A DNA stretch of 64,000 nucleotides from Dolomedes plantarius (lineage: Eukaryota > Arthropoda > Arachnida > Araneae > Dolomedidae), in contig OU015499.1 in the NCBI GenBank assembly GCA_907164885.2, forward strand, positions 149,425,149 through 149,489,148, in the 5' to 3' direction. The notes beneath the pieces are model-generated. The model made no database searches. It was not told the DNA's origin and worked only from the letters and a program-made list of their open reading frames with translations. A program made the position numbers and the translations under genes. Each line of letters opens with the position of its first letter. Positions within the stretch are counted from its first letter, which is position 1. Shown here one piece after another: positions 20,081 to 30,906 of this stretch.

Positions 20081-20746
20081 TCTATATATATAAAACAGTT
20101 CCGTAACTGACTGATTCATTCATTCACTGACTGACATACAACGCACAGACCAAACCGCTGGACCTAAAGGGCTGAAATTTTGCATGGTGATTCTTCTTAT
20201 AGTGTAGGGGTGCAGTAAGAAAGATTTTTCGAAATTTCTTCTTAGATTTTTTTAAATTAAATTTTTTGCTGTTTTTCTAACTTTTTTTAAGTTTGCATTT
20301 AAAACAATAATTTGAGGGTTATAAAATTTATATCACGAGAAAGATCATAAAAATTCCTTTAAAATAAAATCTTTTCCGAATCTTTACCTCCATTTCCTGA
20401 TTTTTTGTGAATTTTTAAAGATTAATTTTTAGAATTTAAATTATTAAATGCCGATCACGTGATTTCCTGTTCTGGTACTTTAAATAAATTTATCGTCACG
20501 TGCATAAAAACTAAATAGACAAAAAAATATTTTTTTTTCTTGCTAATGCGGCAGACGATTGGACATTATTTTGAATATAAAAATATTCCTTACGATTTTT
20601 TTATAAATTTTTTTTTGTACATCAATTGTATACTTTGATCGTCGTATTTATTATATATATATATACTTTTTTGGCATTAATTGCATACATTGACAGTTGT
20701 ATTCAATTTGAATGTACTCCGTAGCGAAGTGCGGGTTTTCAGCTAG
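20081..20746 (+). mobile_element. Short non-autonomous Helitron, copy 2
   Basis: Same ends as copy 1: TCTATATATATAAAACAGTT at the start, GCGGGTTTTCAGCTAG at the end, inserted between A (20080) and T (20747). The interior matches copy 1 throughout with scattered substitutions and short gaps. Confidence 0.75.
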
Positions 20747-21585
20747 TAATTTATATTTTTTACCCATTCCTTCACAAGTGATACGCTTCGACTCTCTTTA
20801 CAATCATCAACCAACCTCATTTTGTACAAATTTGACCATCTAGCAGCAACAGCTTGAGATTATAGCTGATTTACTTCAAACTGCCAGGTGGAATTAATAA
20901 ATCGGTCATTCAGTATATATTTATATACATACATACAAATATTAGAGAGGTGTTGTTCAAGAATTACGTGAGCATTCAGGGGGGGGGGGATGTTAATAAA
21001 GTACATTTTACAATAAACGATTTCAATAAATAATGATCATATGAGAAGAGAAAAAAGAGCTTGAACAATAAAACCGGAAGTCTTTAAAAATATCTATGAT
21101 ATCTGCACGTATATAGATGCATTTATATAATATAATGTAATCCTATTAGAAGTATTATTTTCAACTGAATTTTATTCCATTTTTAAAATATTGAATACAG
21201 TATTAAATTTTTACCATGTTTTTATTAACTCGCTTTCTTGTTTGCTTGTTTGTGTGTGTGTGTTTGTCCAGTACAAATCTTGCAATCGATTTTTAACTAA
21301 CTTCCCGACTAGCTAGACATCTGAAACTTTTAGAATAGCTCAGAACACGATGACAATGCATTATTTTAATACTTTTAGCCATTTTTAATCAGAATTGAAT
21401 TAATTTTCAGTTAATTTTGTTTTGTAGAATTTTGCAGCCATCTATCGGCCAAGTTTGCAGCCATCTATCGGTCCATCTAACTGTCAAGTTTATATGATTC
21501 AGCAGAAAATTTAAAAACATGGTATATAAAAAGTTCTTTTTATCTTGTAATTATTACTATCTAACTTCATTTCTTTATATTTAAA
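20747..21585. other. AT-rich spacer with short duplication
   Basis: No gene seen. It contains a G9 run near 20980, a GT-rich run near 21250, and a tandem pair TTTGCAGCCATCTATCGG at about 21431-21470. Confidence 0.6.
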
Positions 21586-21703
21586 CTAGCTGAAAACCCG
21601 CGCTTCGCTACGGAGTACATTCAAATTAAATACAACGGTCAATGTATGCAATTAATGCCAAAAAATATTAATATATATATTTTTAATAAATACGACGATC
21701 AAT
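21586..21703 (-). mobile_element. Helitron 3' end fused to BEL sequence, copy 3
   Basis: On the minus strand this is the last ~118 bases of the Helitron family above, ending GCGGGTTTTCAGCTAG with T as the next base. Near 21703 the Helitron text stops and BEL reverse-transcriptase coding sequence begins without a spacer. Confidence 0.7.
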
Positions 21704-24587
21704 ACTTTTTAAGATTCTTGTGGATAGATGAAAGCGATAACCTGAAAATATTTCGTCACACACGTGTCGTCTTTGGAGTATCCTGTAGTCCCTTCTTGTT
21801 AGGTGCAGTGATTGATCTTCATTTGAGGGAAGCTTTTCAGAGCTCAGAGAATAAGTTTTCTGCACATGTGATTCAGAAATTAAGGAAAAGTTTTTATGTG
21901 GGTGACTGTATTTCTAGTGTTGATGACGCAGAAGAATTGTACCGATTTATGATAGAAGCAACGAAGTTATTTGAGGCAGCTAAATTTGAATTAAGAGGGT
22001 GGGAATTCTCTGATATCCATCTAGACGAAGCAGTTGATACTCAGGTTCTAGGACTTAAATGGAACAAAAAAGAAGATACACTTTCTGTGAACGGTTGTAA
22101 AGACGCTGATGAGGATAAGATTACGCGTAGAAGAATTTTATCTGTAGCTCAGAAAATATTCGACCCCGTAGATTTTACTTGTCCAAATTCACTTTGTCCG
22201 AAACTCTTGTTACAACAATGTTGCGAAATGAAAGGTGGATGGGATGATGATGTTCCAGATGACATAAAGAAAGTCTTTTTAAAGTGGTTAAAAGAACTTG
22301 AGCTTTTTTAAAAGAAATCAAGATTCCACGTTGGTTACGTGGAATAGATGCACATTTAATAAGTTGCTTGGTTCGTACTTTCTGCGATGCAAGTAAACTG
22401 GCTTATGCTGAGGCTGTGTTCATTTGTTTTGAGTATGATTCTTACGTCAATGTGCAATTGGTGCAAACTAAGAGCAGAATAGCCCCACCTAAACGGATGT
22501 CAACACCTCGACTGGAATTGTTGGCTGAAAATATAGGTGCCAGATTAACAAATTCGGTTTCAGAAGAATTTGTAGAAATGGAAAAACCCAGAGCCTGACT
22601 AAGGCAGGGGCATACGGGGCAGTTGCCCCGGGCCCCCACATCAGAGGGGGCCCCCAAATCGAATAGAAAGTTTAGAATTAAGTATTAAGTTCTTCATTAC
22701 TGAAGTAGTGAAGCAGAGGGGGGCCCCCAAAGAAGTTTTTGCCCCGGGCCCCAATTAGTCTAAGTCGGGCCCTGGAAAAACCCGTTAATTATGTATTCTG
22801 GAGTGATTCTACCGTTGTGATAGCTTGGGTCAGAAGAGATGAGAGTTGGAAAGTCTTCGTTTGGAATAGAGTACAAGAAATCCGCAAATTAACAGCGAAA
22901 GATTCATGGAGGCATGTGACAGGAAATTTGAATCCTGCAGATTTGCCTAGTCGTGGCTGTACTGCTCAACAACTTCTGGGGTCTAAATGGTGGGAGGGTC
23001 CCGCCTTGGCTAAAACGTGCTCCAGACGAATGGCCAACCCAGGAGCCTGATCCGAATGAAGAGGAAGTAGTACAAGAAAAGTCAAATGGTAACATATGTT
23101 CATTTCTATCTAAAACGAATTCTTTAAGTGCGAGCTGGTACCATACCTTTTCTAATGATTATGAGAAGATAGTACGTACTTTGGCTTGGGTACAACGTTT
23201 TGTAAATAATTGAAAAAGGAACAATAGGAAACGTACGGGAAAAGAGCTACAATTTAATGAGATTATGCGAGCTGAAAACCAGATTATCAGATTTGTTCAA
23301 AAGGAAGCCTTCAGAGGTGTAGAAGACGAAAAACTTCGTACATTACGCCCTTTCGTCGATTCCGAAGGTAAACGTCTGAAGACCAAAATTATCGAGAGGA
23401 ATGATTCTATGACGTTTAGAATGCCCGTAGTATTACCCTCGGAACACCCTGTTGTAGAAAAACTCGTACTGAGTAAACACAAAAGTACCTGTCATGTTGG
23501 GCCTCAAGGACTGTTCAGTATTTTACGAGAGAATTTCTGGATTTTAAAGGGTCGAAAAACGATTAGAACTATCCTTCACCAGTGTTTAACCTATAAAAGA
23601 TACGAATCGAAACCTATAGTTGTCAACCCACCACCACTGCATGAACCCCGAGTACGCGAAGCATCTGTCTTTGAAAGCACAGGTGTAGACTTCACGGGAC
23701 CTTTGTATCTAAGAGACGGTAGCAAAGTATGGATTTGTTTATTTACCTGAGCCGTATATCGGGCAGTTCATTTAGAAATTGCACCATCTTTGTCTACGGA
23801 CACATTCATAAGAACTCTTAGAAGATTTATAGTTAGAAGGGGAAGGCCCAAAATCATATATAGTGATAATGACACCAACATTGTCGGTGTAAATAACCTC
23901 TTGAAGCGAATAGACTGGGAAAAAATAAATAGATACAGTACAGCTGAAAGGATTGATTGGAGATTTAACCCTCCAACGGCAGCCTGGTGGGGTGGTTGGT
24001 GGGAGCGCCTCATCAGACTTCTTAAGCAGTTGTTAAGAAAAACTTTAGAAAGAGCATATTTAACTTATGAAGAACTAGAAACAGTTGTGTGCGATTGTGA
24101 ATCTACGATAAACTCTCGACCTTTAACTTATGTTTCTGATGACAGCACTGACTTAGTCCCAATAACTCCTTGCATGTTTTTAGTCGATCTTAAAGAAGTA
24201 GGGACACCAGATTGTGATGCTGCAAGTTTCATGAAGCTTAACAAGAGAGTTCGCAATTTACAAGAGATAAAAGAACATCTACGAAAGCGATTTAGACGTG
24301 AGTACCTAGGACAACTGAAATTAGCTGCAACGAAACTGAACAGAAAACTTTGCCTCAATGAAGTTGTATTGATAGAGAATGAAAATCGAAAAAGAATGGA
24401 CTGGCCACTTGCAGTTGTGAAGGATCCTTGGAAAAGATGGGCAAGTTCGTATAGCAAAATTGAAAACCTCGTCAGGTACACTCTTCAGACCAGTTCAAAG
24501 AATTTATCCGTTAGAGATTTGCCCTGAAGAAAATTCCGATTCGTCCTTAAAAGAACATCAAACTAAAAGGGAAAATGAACATCATGA
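21703..24587 (+). pseudogene. Decayed BEL/Pao pol (second copy)
   Basis: Starts inside the reverse transcriptase at FLRFLW and runs through RNase H, the integrase finger, the integrase core and the C-terminal domain. It aligns with residues ~830 to the end of the intact element, but diverged, so it is a different subfamily. Breaks: frameshifts near 22311, 23005 and 24430, TGA codons near 23212 and 23749, and a 186-bp hAT MITE at 22589. The RT box reads YVGD. The integrase keeps GVD, YSD and, 45 residues on, Glu in WWGGWWE. Gag and the first half of RT are missing. Confidence 0.9.
22589..22774. mobile_element. hAT-type MITE inserted in BEL pol, 186 bp
   Basis: Left end CAGAGCCTGACTAAGG and right end read inward CAGGGCCCGACTTAGA, with G/C-rich subterminal runs. 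It is flanked by an exact 8-bp duplication GAAAAACC (22581-22588; 22775-22782). Ignoring it and one duplicate copy leaves the BEL frame continuous across the site, which fixes its boundaries. Confidence 0.92.
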
Positions 24588-24746
24588 AGCATAAAGAGAG
24601 CGTCATGTGTGGCTCAAAGAAAATAAAAGAATTATCTAAGCCTGAAGCAAGAAAGACAGTACAAACAAGATATGGTAGAACTGTGAGATACCCTGACTAA
24701 ACTCCCTAATGTCAACTGTGCGTTTGAGTCGTAATTCTCACGACTC

Positions 24747-24965
24747 AAAGGTGGGAGTGTGTAAGGAAACGACGGTGCCCTGTTCCGACCTCCGTATAAG
24801 TTGCATTTACCAGTGACGTAATGCTGCACTTGCACCTTGAATTGTTTGCGTGCTTGTTTTTCATTTTGTATTATTTGCTACTTTACAAGTATTGAAGTGG
24901 CAACTTCTATAGATATTTCAGTGTATATATACGATGACTTACTTTTAGTTAAAAGTTACTAGCTA
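24747..24965 (+). repeat. Polypurine tract and partial 3' LTR of second BEL copy
   Basis: AAAGGTGGGAG at 24747-24757 followed by TGTGTAAGGAAACGACGG, the position and form of a BEL LTR start. The LTR end is not evident. Jockey-type LINE coding sequence begins at about 24966. Confidence 0.6.
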
Positions 24966-26975
24966 TAAAACCCTTCAAATTCACCAACTGGAAAAATTAC
25001 TGCAACACACTAAACAACAAACACTACAACTACTATGAAATTAATAACACTACAGACATTGACAGGCTTGTAAATGACATAACCACAGATATCACAAATA
25101 GTTATAATTAAAGCACACACTACATCACACCAAAAAATAATAAAATTATAGATAATCACCTTAAAATCTTAACTAACAATAAAAACCGAGCTAGGAGAGC
25201 ATGGCAGCGTAACAGAACCACACACAATAAAAGGATAATGAATAACACACAACAAGACCTTAAATATTACCTTAAAGACAAAGCTAACAAAAGTTGGAAT
25301 AATTTTATTACTACACTCACACCAGACAACAATTCCATTTGGAGAGCCGCCAAACTATTCAAAAATACATACAGAACCATTCCCCCTATAAAAGACCCCC
25401 CACACTAATAACTAAAACTACGCTGACAGTGATAAAGCTAATACAATTGCAAACACACTTATTAAGCAATTCACCCCCAACGACATGTCTGACCCTTCCA
25501 CTGAAAACATAGTAAATACAAATAATTAAAACCCTCCCCAATTGTAAATCTCCTGGTGATGATGCTATAACGAATACTATGATTAAAAATCTCCCCCCTA
25601 AATACATATTCAAAATTGCCCAACTCATCAACAACATCCTTAAATTTAATTACTCCCCCCCCCACTGGAAAAATTCCTTAATAGTACCCATCCATAAACC
25701 TGGTAAACCTCCTGATTCACCCGATAGTTACCGTCCCATTAGCCTCCTAAACACCCTTAGTAAGTTACCTGAAAAATCCATAGCTAAAAAATTAATGACC
25801 ACCTTAACGATAACAACATCATTGTCCCCTATCAATTTGGTTTCAGTAAATCTTTATCTACACCCCACCAAGTTTATAGAATCACAGAACACCTAGCTAA
25901 AGCTAAAATTAATAAAAAATCTACTGCCGCCCTTTTCCTAGATATCCAGCGAGCATTTGATAAAGTGTGCATCCCCGGCCTAATGCACAAAATTATCAAC
26001 TATAACTTCCCCCCGCACATCACCAATTTAATCATCTCCTATCTAAGCAATAGAACCTTCCAAGAAAAAATTAATAATACTATCTCCGATAAAAAAAACC
26101 AATACTTAGTGGATCCACTAGGAAGGACCTAAGGTGGAACCTAATAAATAATCTCATCCTAAGGTGGATTAGACCTTAGGACCCTAATCCTAAGGTGGAA
26201 CTCGAGTTCCACCTTAGGTGCGATATTATCTACCCTTTTGTTTAATTTGTACATCAACGATCTTCCGACATACACTAATTCTGATCTAGCTATTTTTGCT
26301 GATGACACCGCCATATACTGTTCAAATAAAAATATAAAATACGCTGTTACCACACTCAATAAACATATCACCCGCATCTCCACCTGGCTCACCAAATGGA
26401 AAATTAAACTCAACACCGATAAATGCGTTGCTGTCATGTTCACAAATAAATGCATCTCGTCTTGTCGCAATATTAATATTAAAATTGGTAACACTACTAT
26501 CCCCTGGTCTGACACTGTTAAATATCTCGGCGTCCATCTTGATAAAAGACTCACTTTCAAACACCACATCACTCAGAGTAGAATTAAATTTCGAGCAGCT
26601 AGACGATCACTTTACCCCTTAATAGCTCGAAATAGCAAATTAAGCATTAAAAATAAATTGCTCATCTACAAATCCTTCTTAAGACCTCTTTTAACTTACG
26701 CTTCCCCGGCTTGGTCATATGCAGCAGTTTCCACTATCAATCACCTCACCGTATGCCAAAACACAACTATAAGACAAATTGTTGATGCACCTTGGTATTT
26801 TAGGAACGTTGATCTGCAAAATGAATTAAATCTGCTCACTATTCCAAATTATCTCAAAAAACTAGCATCAAACTTCTTCCTAAGCATTGATAATGAACTT
26901 TTATTGCAAAACTTCGACTATGACCCAGCCGCTGTTGAGAACAAGAAACGGCCTCGTGCTGTTCTTGTTCGTTAA
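24966..26975 (+). pseudogene. Jockey-type LINE ORF2 (endonuclease tail and reverse transcriptase)
   Basis: Successive frames encode the linker after the endonuclease (NRARRAWQRNRTTHNKRIMN), the RT fingers (WKNSLIVPIHKPGKPPDSPD, SYRPISLLNTLSKLPEK), STAALFLDIQRAFDKV with the first catalytic Asp, FADDTAIY with the catalytic Asp pair, KYLGVHLDKRLTFKHHI, and a C-terminus ending RPRAVLVR-stop. Stops and shifts occur near 25110, 25410-25580 and 25830. At about 26110-26220, where the PQG block before FADD should be, a ~100-base insert of CCTAAGGTGGA repeats includes a perfect palindrome. FADDTA and YLGV.LD are typical of the Jockey superfamily. Confidence 0.88.
26189..26218. repeat. Perfect 30-bp palindrome inside the LINE RT
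   Basis: CCTAAGGTGGAACTC followed by its exact reverse complement, no loop. CCTAAGGTGGA recurs at about 26110 and 26158, and the inverted form CCTTAGG at 26174, so this is a local cluster. Confidence 0.95.
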
Positions 26976-27359
26976 TTTCTCTCCTCTTTTCCAAAAAAAA
27001 AAATACGTGCTTGCACGGTAAAAAACATTTTAAAAATTTATAAAATTAATACGTAGCCTCGACTACGGTAAAAAATATTCTATCTCTAAAAATACTTAAA
27101 CTTCCTCCCTAGCTGCTATCCCTAAACTCTCTCTTAGCAGTATGACTTTTCTGTCATACTAGTTTTGTTAAAGCTCATGGATCCTAGAGGATCCATGATT
27201 AGAGGCTCATGGATCCTCTAATCACTTTTCTCTCTCTCTCTGTCTCTACCTTATGGCCATTAGCAGTTATTCCTTGACCAACCGATAGCAAGAAAGGCTC
27301 CCGAGGGCGTGGCCCAGAAGAAGCCGCCCACTACCTTTCATAGTTGAGCTAGTTAAAAG
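26976..27359 (+). other. LINE 3' UTR with a series of small hairpins
   Basis: After the stop codon come perfect short inverted repeats: CGTGC-TT-GCACG (27006-27017), CGTAG-6-CTACG (27052-27067), AGTATGAC-6-GTCATACT (27139-27160), CATGGATCC-4-GGATCCATG (27175-27196) and GATTAGAGG-9-CCTCTAATC (27197-27223). The first two are each followed by GTAAAAAA. The UTR is interrupted at 27360 by the hAT-like element and resumes at 32339. Confidence 0.7.
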
Positions 27360-28983
27360 TAGTGATGGGCATAATCGAATGATTTCAATAATCGAATTAT
27401 TTGTATTCGAGTGATTTCAATAATCGAATGATTTTTAATAATCGATTGATAATGACGTCATGGCCGCCATGTTGGAAACAAAGTGTCATGGCGGCCCCCC
27501 ATGTTATTGCCTCATAGGGCTCGAAAATAAATAAATATTAATTTCTTTTAAACTAATGAATATTATCTCTCTGCACGTCTTGAAATCAACAAAGGAGTAA
27601 AAAATTGCCTGGAACAAAAACTAAAGAATTCTATGTGGTACAGGAATGAGAGCAGATGGTGTTTTAAAATTTCATTCCTCTAAGCCTATCACTGTGAAAG
27701 ATAGGCTTAGAGGTAGTGATATGCTTGGAATTCTTTATGTAGTGTTTGTGAATAGTTTTTTACGTTGCTTCTGTTTATGTGGATAAATATATCATAATCT
27801 TAAATGAATTAGTAAGTAGATTTTATTCCCAAGAACACTTATTTATCACTAGTGCCATTGTATTTACTTGATTGTATCGCTGATGCTAACGGTAATAGTC
27901 ATTTTCGATAAAAATTATCATTGTAAAAATACGTATATGTTTTATTGTTCATTCGTTTATCGAATATATGTTTGATAATATACTTAAAGCAATATAATGC
28001 CCTTTGCATAACACTATTTGCCAAATCAAAGGGCTCTTGAAGTTGATATATTATTAGTGTTGGTATTGTACATTGTATTGTTTTACATGTATCCTACAAT
28101 TGGTATACACTTTTGGAGATTTCTAACGTGTTAGATGTATGCTTATTTCTATCTCTCTATCTATGTACTTGATTCACTTCCCTATTGCTATGTCTTTTTC
28201 TCTGAAAGCTCAATTTATCATACCTATTATTTATTTTGATGTGCTCCCCAAGTTGTCACTGAATTATTGTGCTGTTTAGAGAGGAAAAACTGAATGGGTG
28301 TCTGAATAGGATAGATTTTAATCTCATTCTATTCTCTCTGGACTCCTTTTCTGTTAATAAAAAACAAATAGTTTATTACAAAAATCGTAAACTGTTTTTA
28401 TGCTACTGTTTGTGAATGCTTTTTTATGGTAAGATATTTTTTCATTAGAACTTATTTATGTTTCTAATTCTAGCGAAATTATTAAGATTTATCACTTATG
28501 GCAGTTTAAAGTATAAAACTTTAATATATGCCATTTCTTATTCACTGGTTTTCTCAGAAGTTTATTTCGTTAAATATTCAGAAAAGATTAACCTTGTGTT
28601 GCATAATACTGTACACCAAAATATTAATACACAAAAGCAATCTTCAGTGTCTTTGGATTTGTAAGTTTTTTTTCAGGGTCTTCAAGAAACTTATGAATTT
28701 ATTTTTCCATGGCTTCCTTTAAAAAAAGCATTACTCTGATGAGTAGTTTCTTCGATTTGCTCTTCATGAGAATCTGTTTCCACATAAGAATTTGGAAATA
28801 TTCTAGAGAATATCTTTCCAGATAACTTCAAATCAAATAATCAAATAAGCAAATCAAATAAGTTAAAAATTAATTTTTCACAATAATTTGAATTCTTTCA
28901 AACCGATTATCTTAATTTAATAACCGGTTTTCAAATGTGACAAATTTATTTTAAAAACCGGGTTTGAAAAACTGTCAAACCCT

Positions 28984-29220
28984 AGTAGCGATGCAATTTG
29001 GATTTTCGCGCACTACCATTATAGAGTGTACCGTGAATATCAAGTATCCGGTAAAACATCAAATCACCGACATCGTTGCGGCCAGAAAAAGACCTTGAAT
29101 GAACGGGACTGTTGACGACTGACAAGAATACAGATAGACGTGCAACACTTCCACAAATTGCTGCGGATTCCAATGGTAGGGCATCAACAAGTGTCAGCGT
29201 GCTTAAATTGCACTTAAACG
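28984..29220 (+). pseudogene. Tc1-type transposase N-terminal scrap
   Basis: A frame reading TTDKNTDRRATLPQIAADSN and then GRASTSVSVLKLHLNG resembles the second helix-turn-helix of Tc1-like transposases (RRATLPQLAADFNARASTSVS type). Stops interrupt the text upstream. The scrap runs into the first unit of the minisatellite. Confidence 0.5.
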
Positions 29221-29880
29221 GCATCGGGAGTATCACTATTAATCTCTGTGATCCCGAAAACTAAAGATTCGAAACTACTCTTGGTCTCTTTGGACATTTT
29301 ATTTTTCACCCCTTCCCCCCCTCCTCCCCCAATACTGAAGGGGGGCTGAACTTGCACTTAAACGGCATCGAGAGTATCACTATCAATTTCTGTGACCCCG
29401 AAAACTATAAATTCGATACTACTCTCGGTCATTTTGCACATTTTATTTTTCACCCCTTCCCCCCTCCTCCCCCAGTACTGAAGGGGGGCTGAACTTGCAC
29501 TTAAACGGCATCGAGAGTGTCACTATCAATTTCTGTGACCCCGAAAACTATAGATTCGATACTACTCTCGGTCATTTTGGACATTTTATTTTTCACCCCT
29601 TCCCCCCTCCTCCCCCAGTACTGAAGGGGGGCTGAACTTGCACTTAAACGGCATCGAGAGTGTCACTATCAATTTCTGTGACCCTGAAAACTATAGATTC
29701 GATACTACTCTCGGTCATTTTGCACATTTTATTTTTCATCCCTCCCCCCCTCTTCCCCCAGTACTGAAGGGGGGGGCTGAACTTGCACTTAAACGGCATC
29801 GAGAGTGTCACTATCAATTTCTATGACCCCGAAAACTATAGATTCGACACTAATATCAGTCGTTTTCGATTATTTTTACA
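29208..29880 (+). repeat. 143-bp minisatellite, ~4.7 copies
   Basis: Units begin TTGCACTTAAACGGCATC at 29208, 29352, 29495, 29638 and 29783 (spacings 144, 143, 143, 145). Each has GTGACCCCGAAAACTATA, TTCACCCCTTCCCCC and a CTGAAGGGGGGCTGAAC end. The inner copies are nearly identical; the first and last are more diverged. The 62-codon frame at 29638-29826 is a by-product. Confidence 0.95.
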
Positions 29881-29904
29881 TGTCCCCCCTGTCCCCTAAG
29901 GGTG

Positions 29905-30065
29905 CTAGGCTAGGGTTGGCTTACCATTACCTCCCCCCCCTACTGTTTCTTCCCAGATTGTAAATAATATGTGTACCAAGTTTAATTGATATTGCTCCAG
30001 GCGCTCCAGAGTGATGCTGGAACATGCACACATACATCCATTTTCATATGTATAGATTAATTTTT
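29905..30065 (+). repeat. 3' tail of a non-LTR element
   Basis: GTGTACCAAGTTTAATTGAT, CCAGGCGCTCCAGAGTGATG and CACACATACATCCATTTTCA, ending ATATGTATAGATT, is the common layout of RTE-type LINE 3' ends in arthropods. No coding part. Confidence 0.4.
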
Positions 30066-30199
30066 TAGTCTTAAGTTCAGCTATACATAAACACTGTAGT
30101 TTTAATGTTTTATAAAATCCTCCACTCACCCGGTCTAGTATTCCTAATTCCAGATCAAAATGTTTAGCATTGAGTATCTAACAAAGGAGATACGAACTA

Positions 30200-30640
30200 T
30201 CTAAGAAATAATCGTCTTGGTATTGGGCAATCACTCGAGCTAACGGGAAACGAGAAATAATCTCCGGAAAATAATCATCTCTTTCGAGAAATTCACTCGA
30301 GTACTTTAGCGAGATTTATCCAAGAAATAATCTCCTGGAAAATAATCGTTCTGTCCGAGTGATTCACTCGAGTACTTCAGCGCAATTTATGCAGGAAATA
30401 ATCTCCTAAAAAATAATCGTTCTGTCCGAGTATTCACTCGCGTACAAAATAATCTCCTAAAAAATAATCGTTCTGTCTGAGTGATTTACTCGCGTAGAAA
30501 TAATCGCGTACAAAATAATCTCCTAAAAAATATTCGTTCTGTCCGAGTGATTCACTCGATTAGAAATAATCGCGTACAAAATAATCGTTGTGACCGAGAC
30601 CGAGTGAATCATTCGAATGATTTATTCGAGTACTATAGGC
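30200..30640. repeat. Clustered hAT subterminal repeats
   Basis: About six imperfect units of AATAATCTCCTAAAAAATAA followed by TCGTTCTGTCCGAGTGATTC and ACTCG. The same ATAATCG/GAGTGATTCACTCG words lie next to both ends of the surrounding element, so the cluster may be an expanded internal copy of its transposase-binding region. Confidence 0.7.
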
Positions 30641-30792
30641 TTTCTGCTGGAAACGTCATGAAGTGACGTCACACTTAAGCACCGCCCCCTGGTAGGCAAA
30701 ACATTCGGCATTTTGCATCGTGCACATGTTAGCAAAGCTCTACTTAAACATTTACATATCGTTGAAACCGCTTATTGATTTAAATTATCATT

Positions 30793-30906
30793 ATGCTATT
30801 CAGTTATGTAGCTTATGGGTTCACATTCAGGCTTTCAAAAGGATATGATGTTGACATGTATCGTTTTCCGAAGGATGAAAAAGATACATATGTGATTAAA
30901 ACCTAA
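30793..30906 (+). pseudogene. THAP-like zinc-finger scrap
   Basis: 38 codons reading ...AYGFTFRLSKGYDVDMYRFP, then KDEKDTYVIKT-stop. YRFPKDEK with the upstream AYG-T spacing resembles the start of a THAP domain, but the expected C-x2-4-C cysteines are replaced by Ser/Tyr/Phe. THAP fingers are used by several DNA-transposon transposases. Confidence 0.3.

Noticed and set aside
22442..22657. 71-codon minus-strand frame
   Set aside because: Antisense to BEL pol and crossing into the MITE; no motif.
28458..28722. Two overlapping ~65-codon plus-strand frames
   Set aside because: AT-rich, mutually overlapping in different frames, with no motif.
29638..29826. 62-codon frame
   Set aside because: Lies within the 143-bp minisatellite, spans more than one unit, and ends in the next unit; a repeat by-product.
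29208..29880. CRISPR-like array
   Set aside because: Units are contiguous 143-bp tandem copies with no unique spacers, in a eukaryotic context.
30200..30640. CRISPR-like spaced repeats
   Set aside because: The repeats are imperfect, with related rather than unique intervening text, and match the hAT ends.
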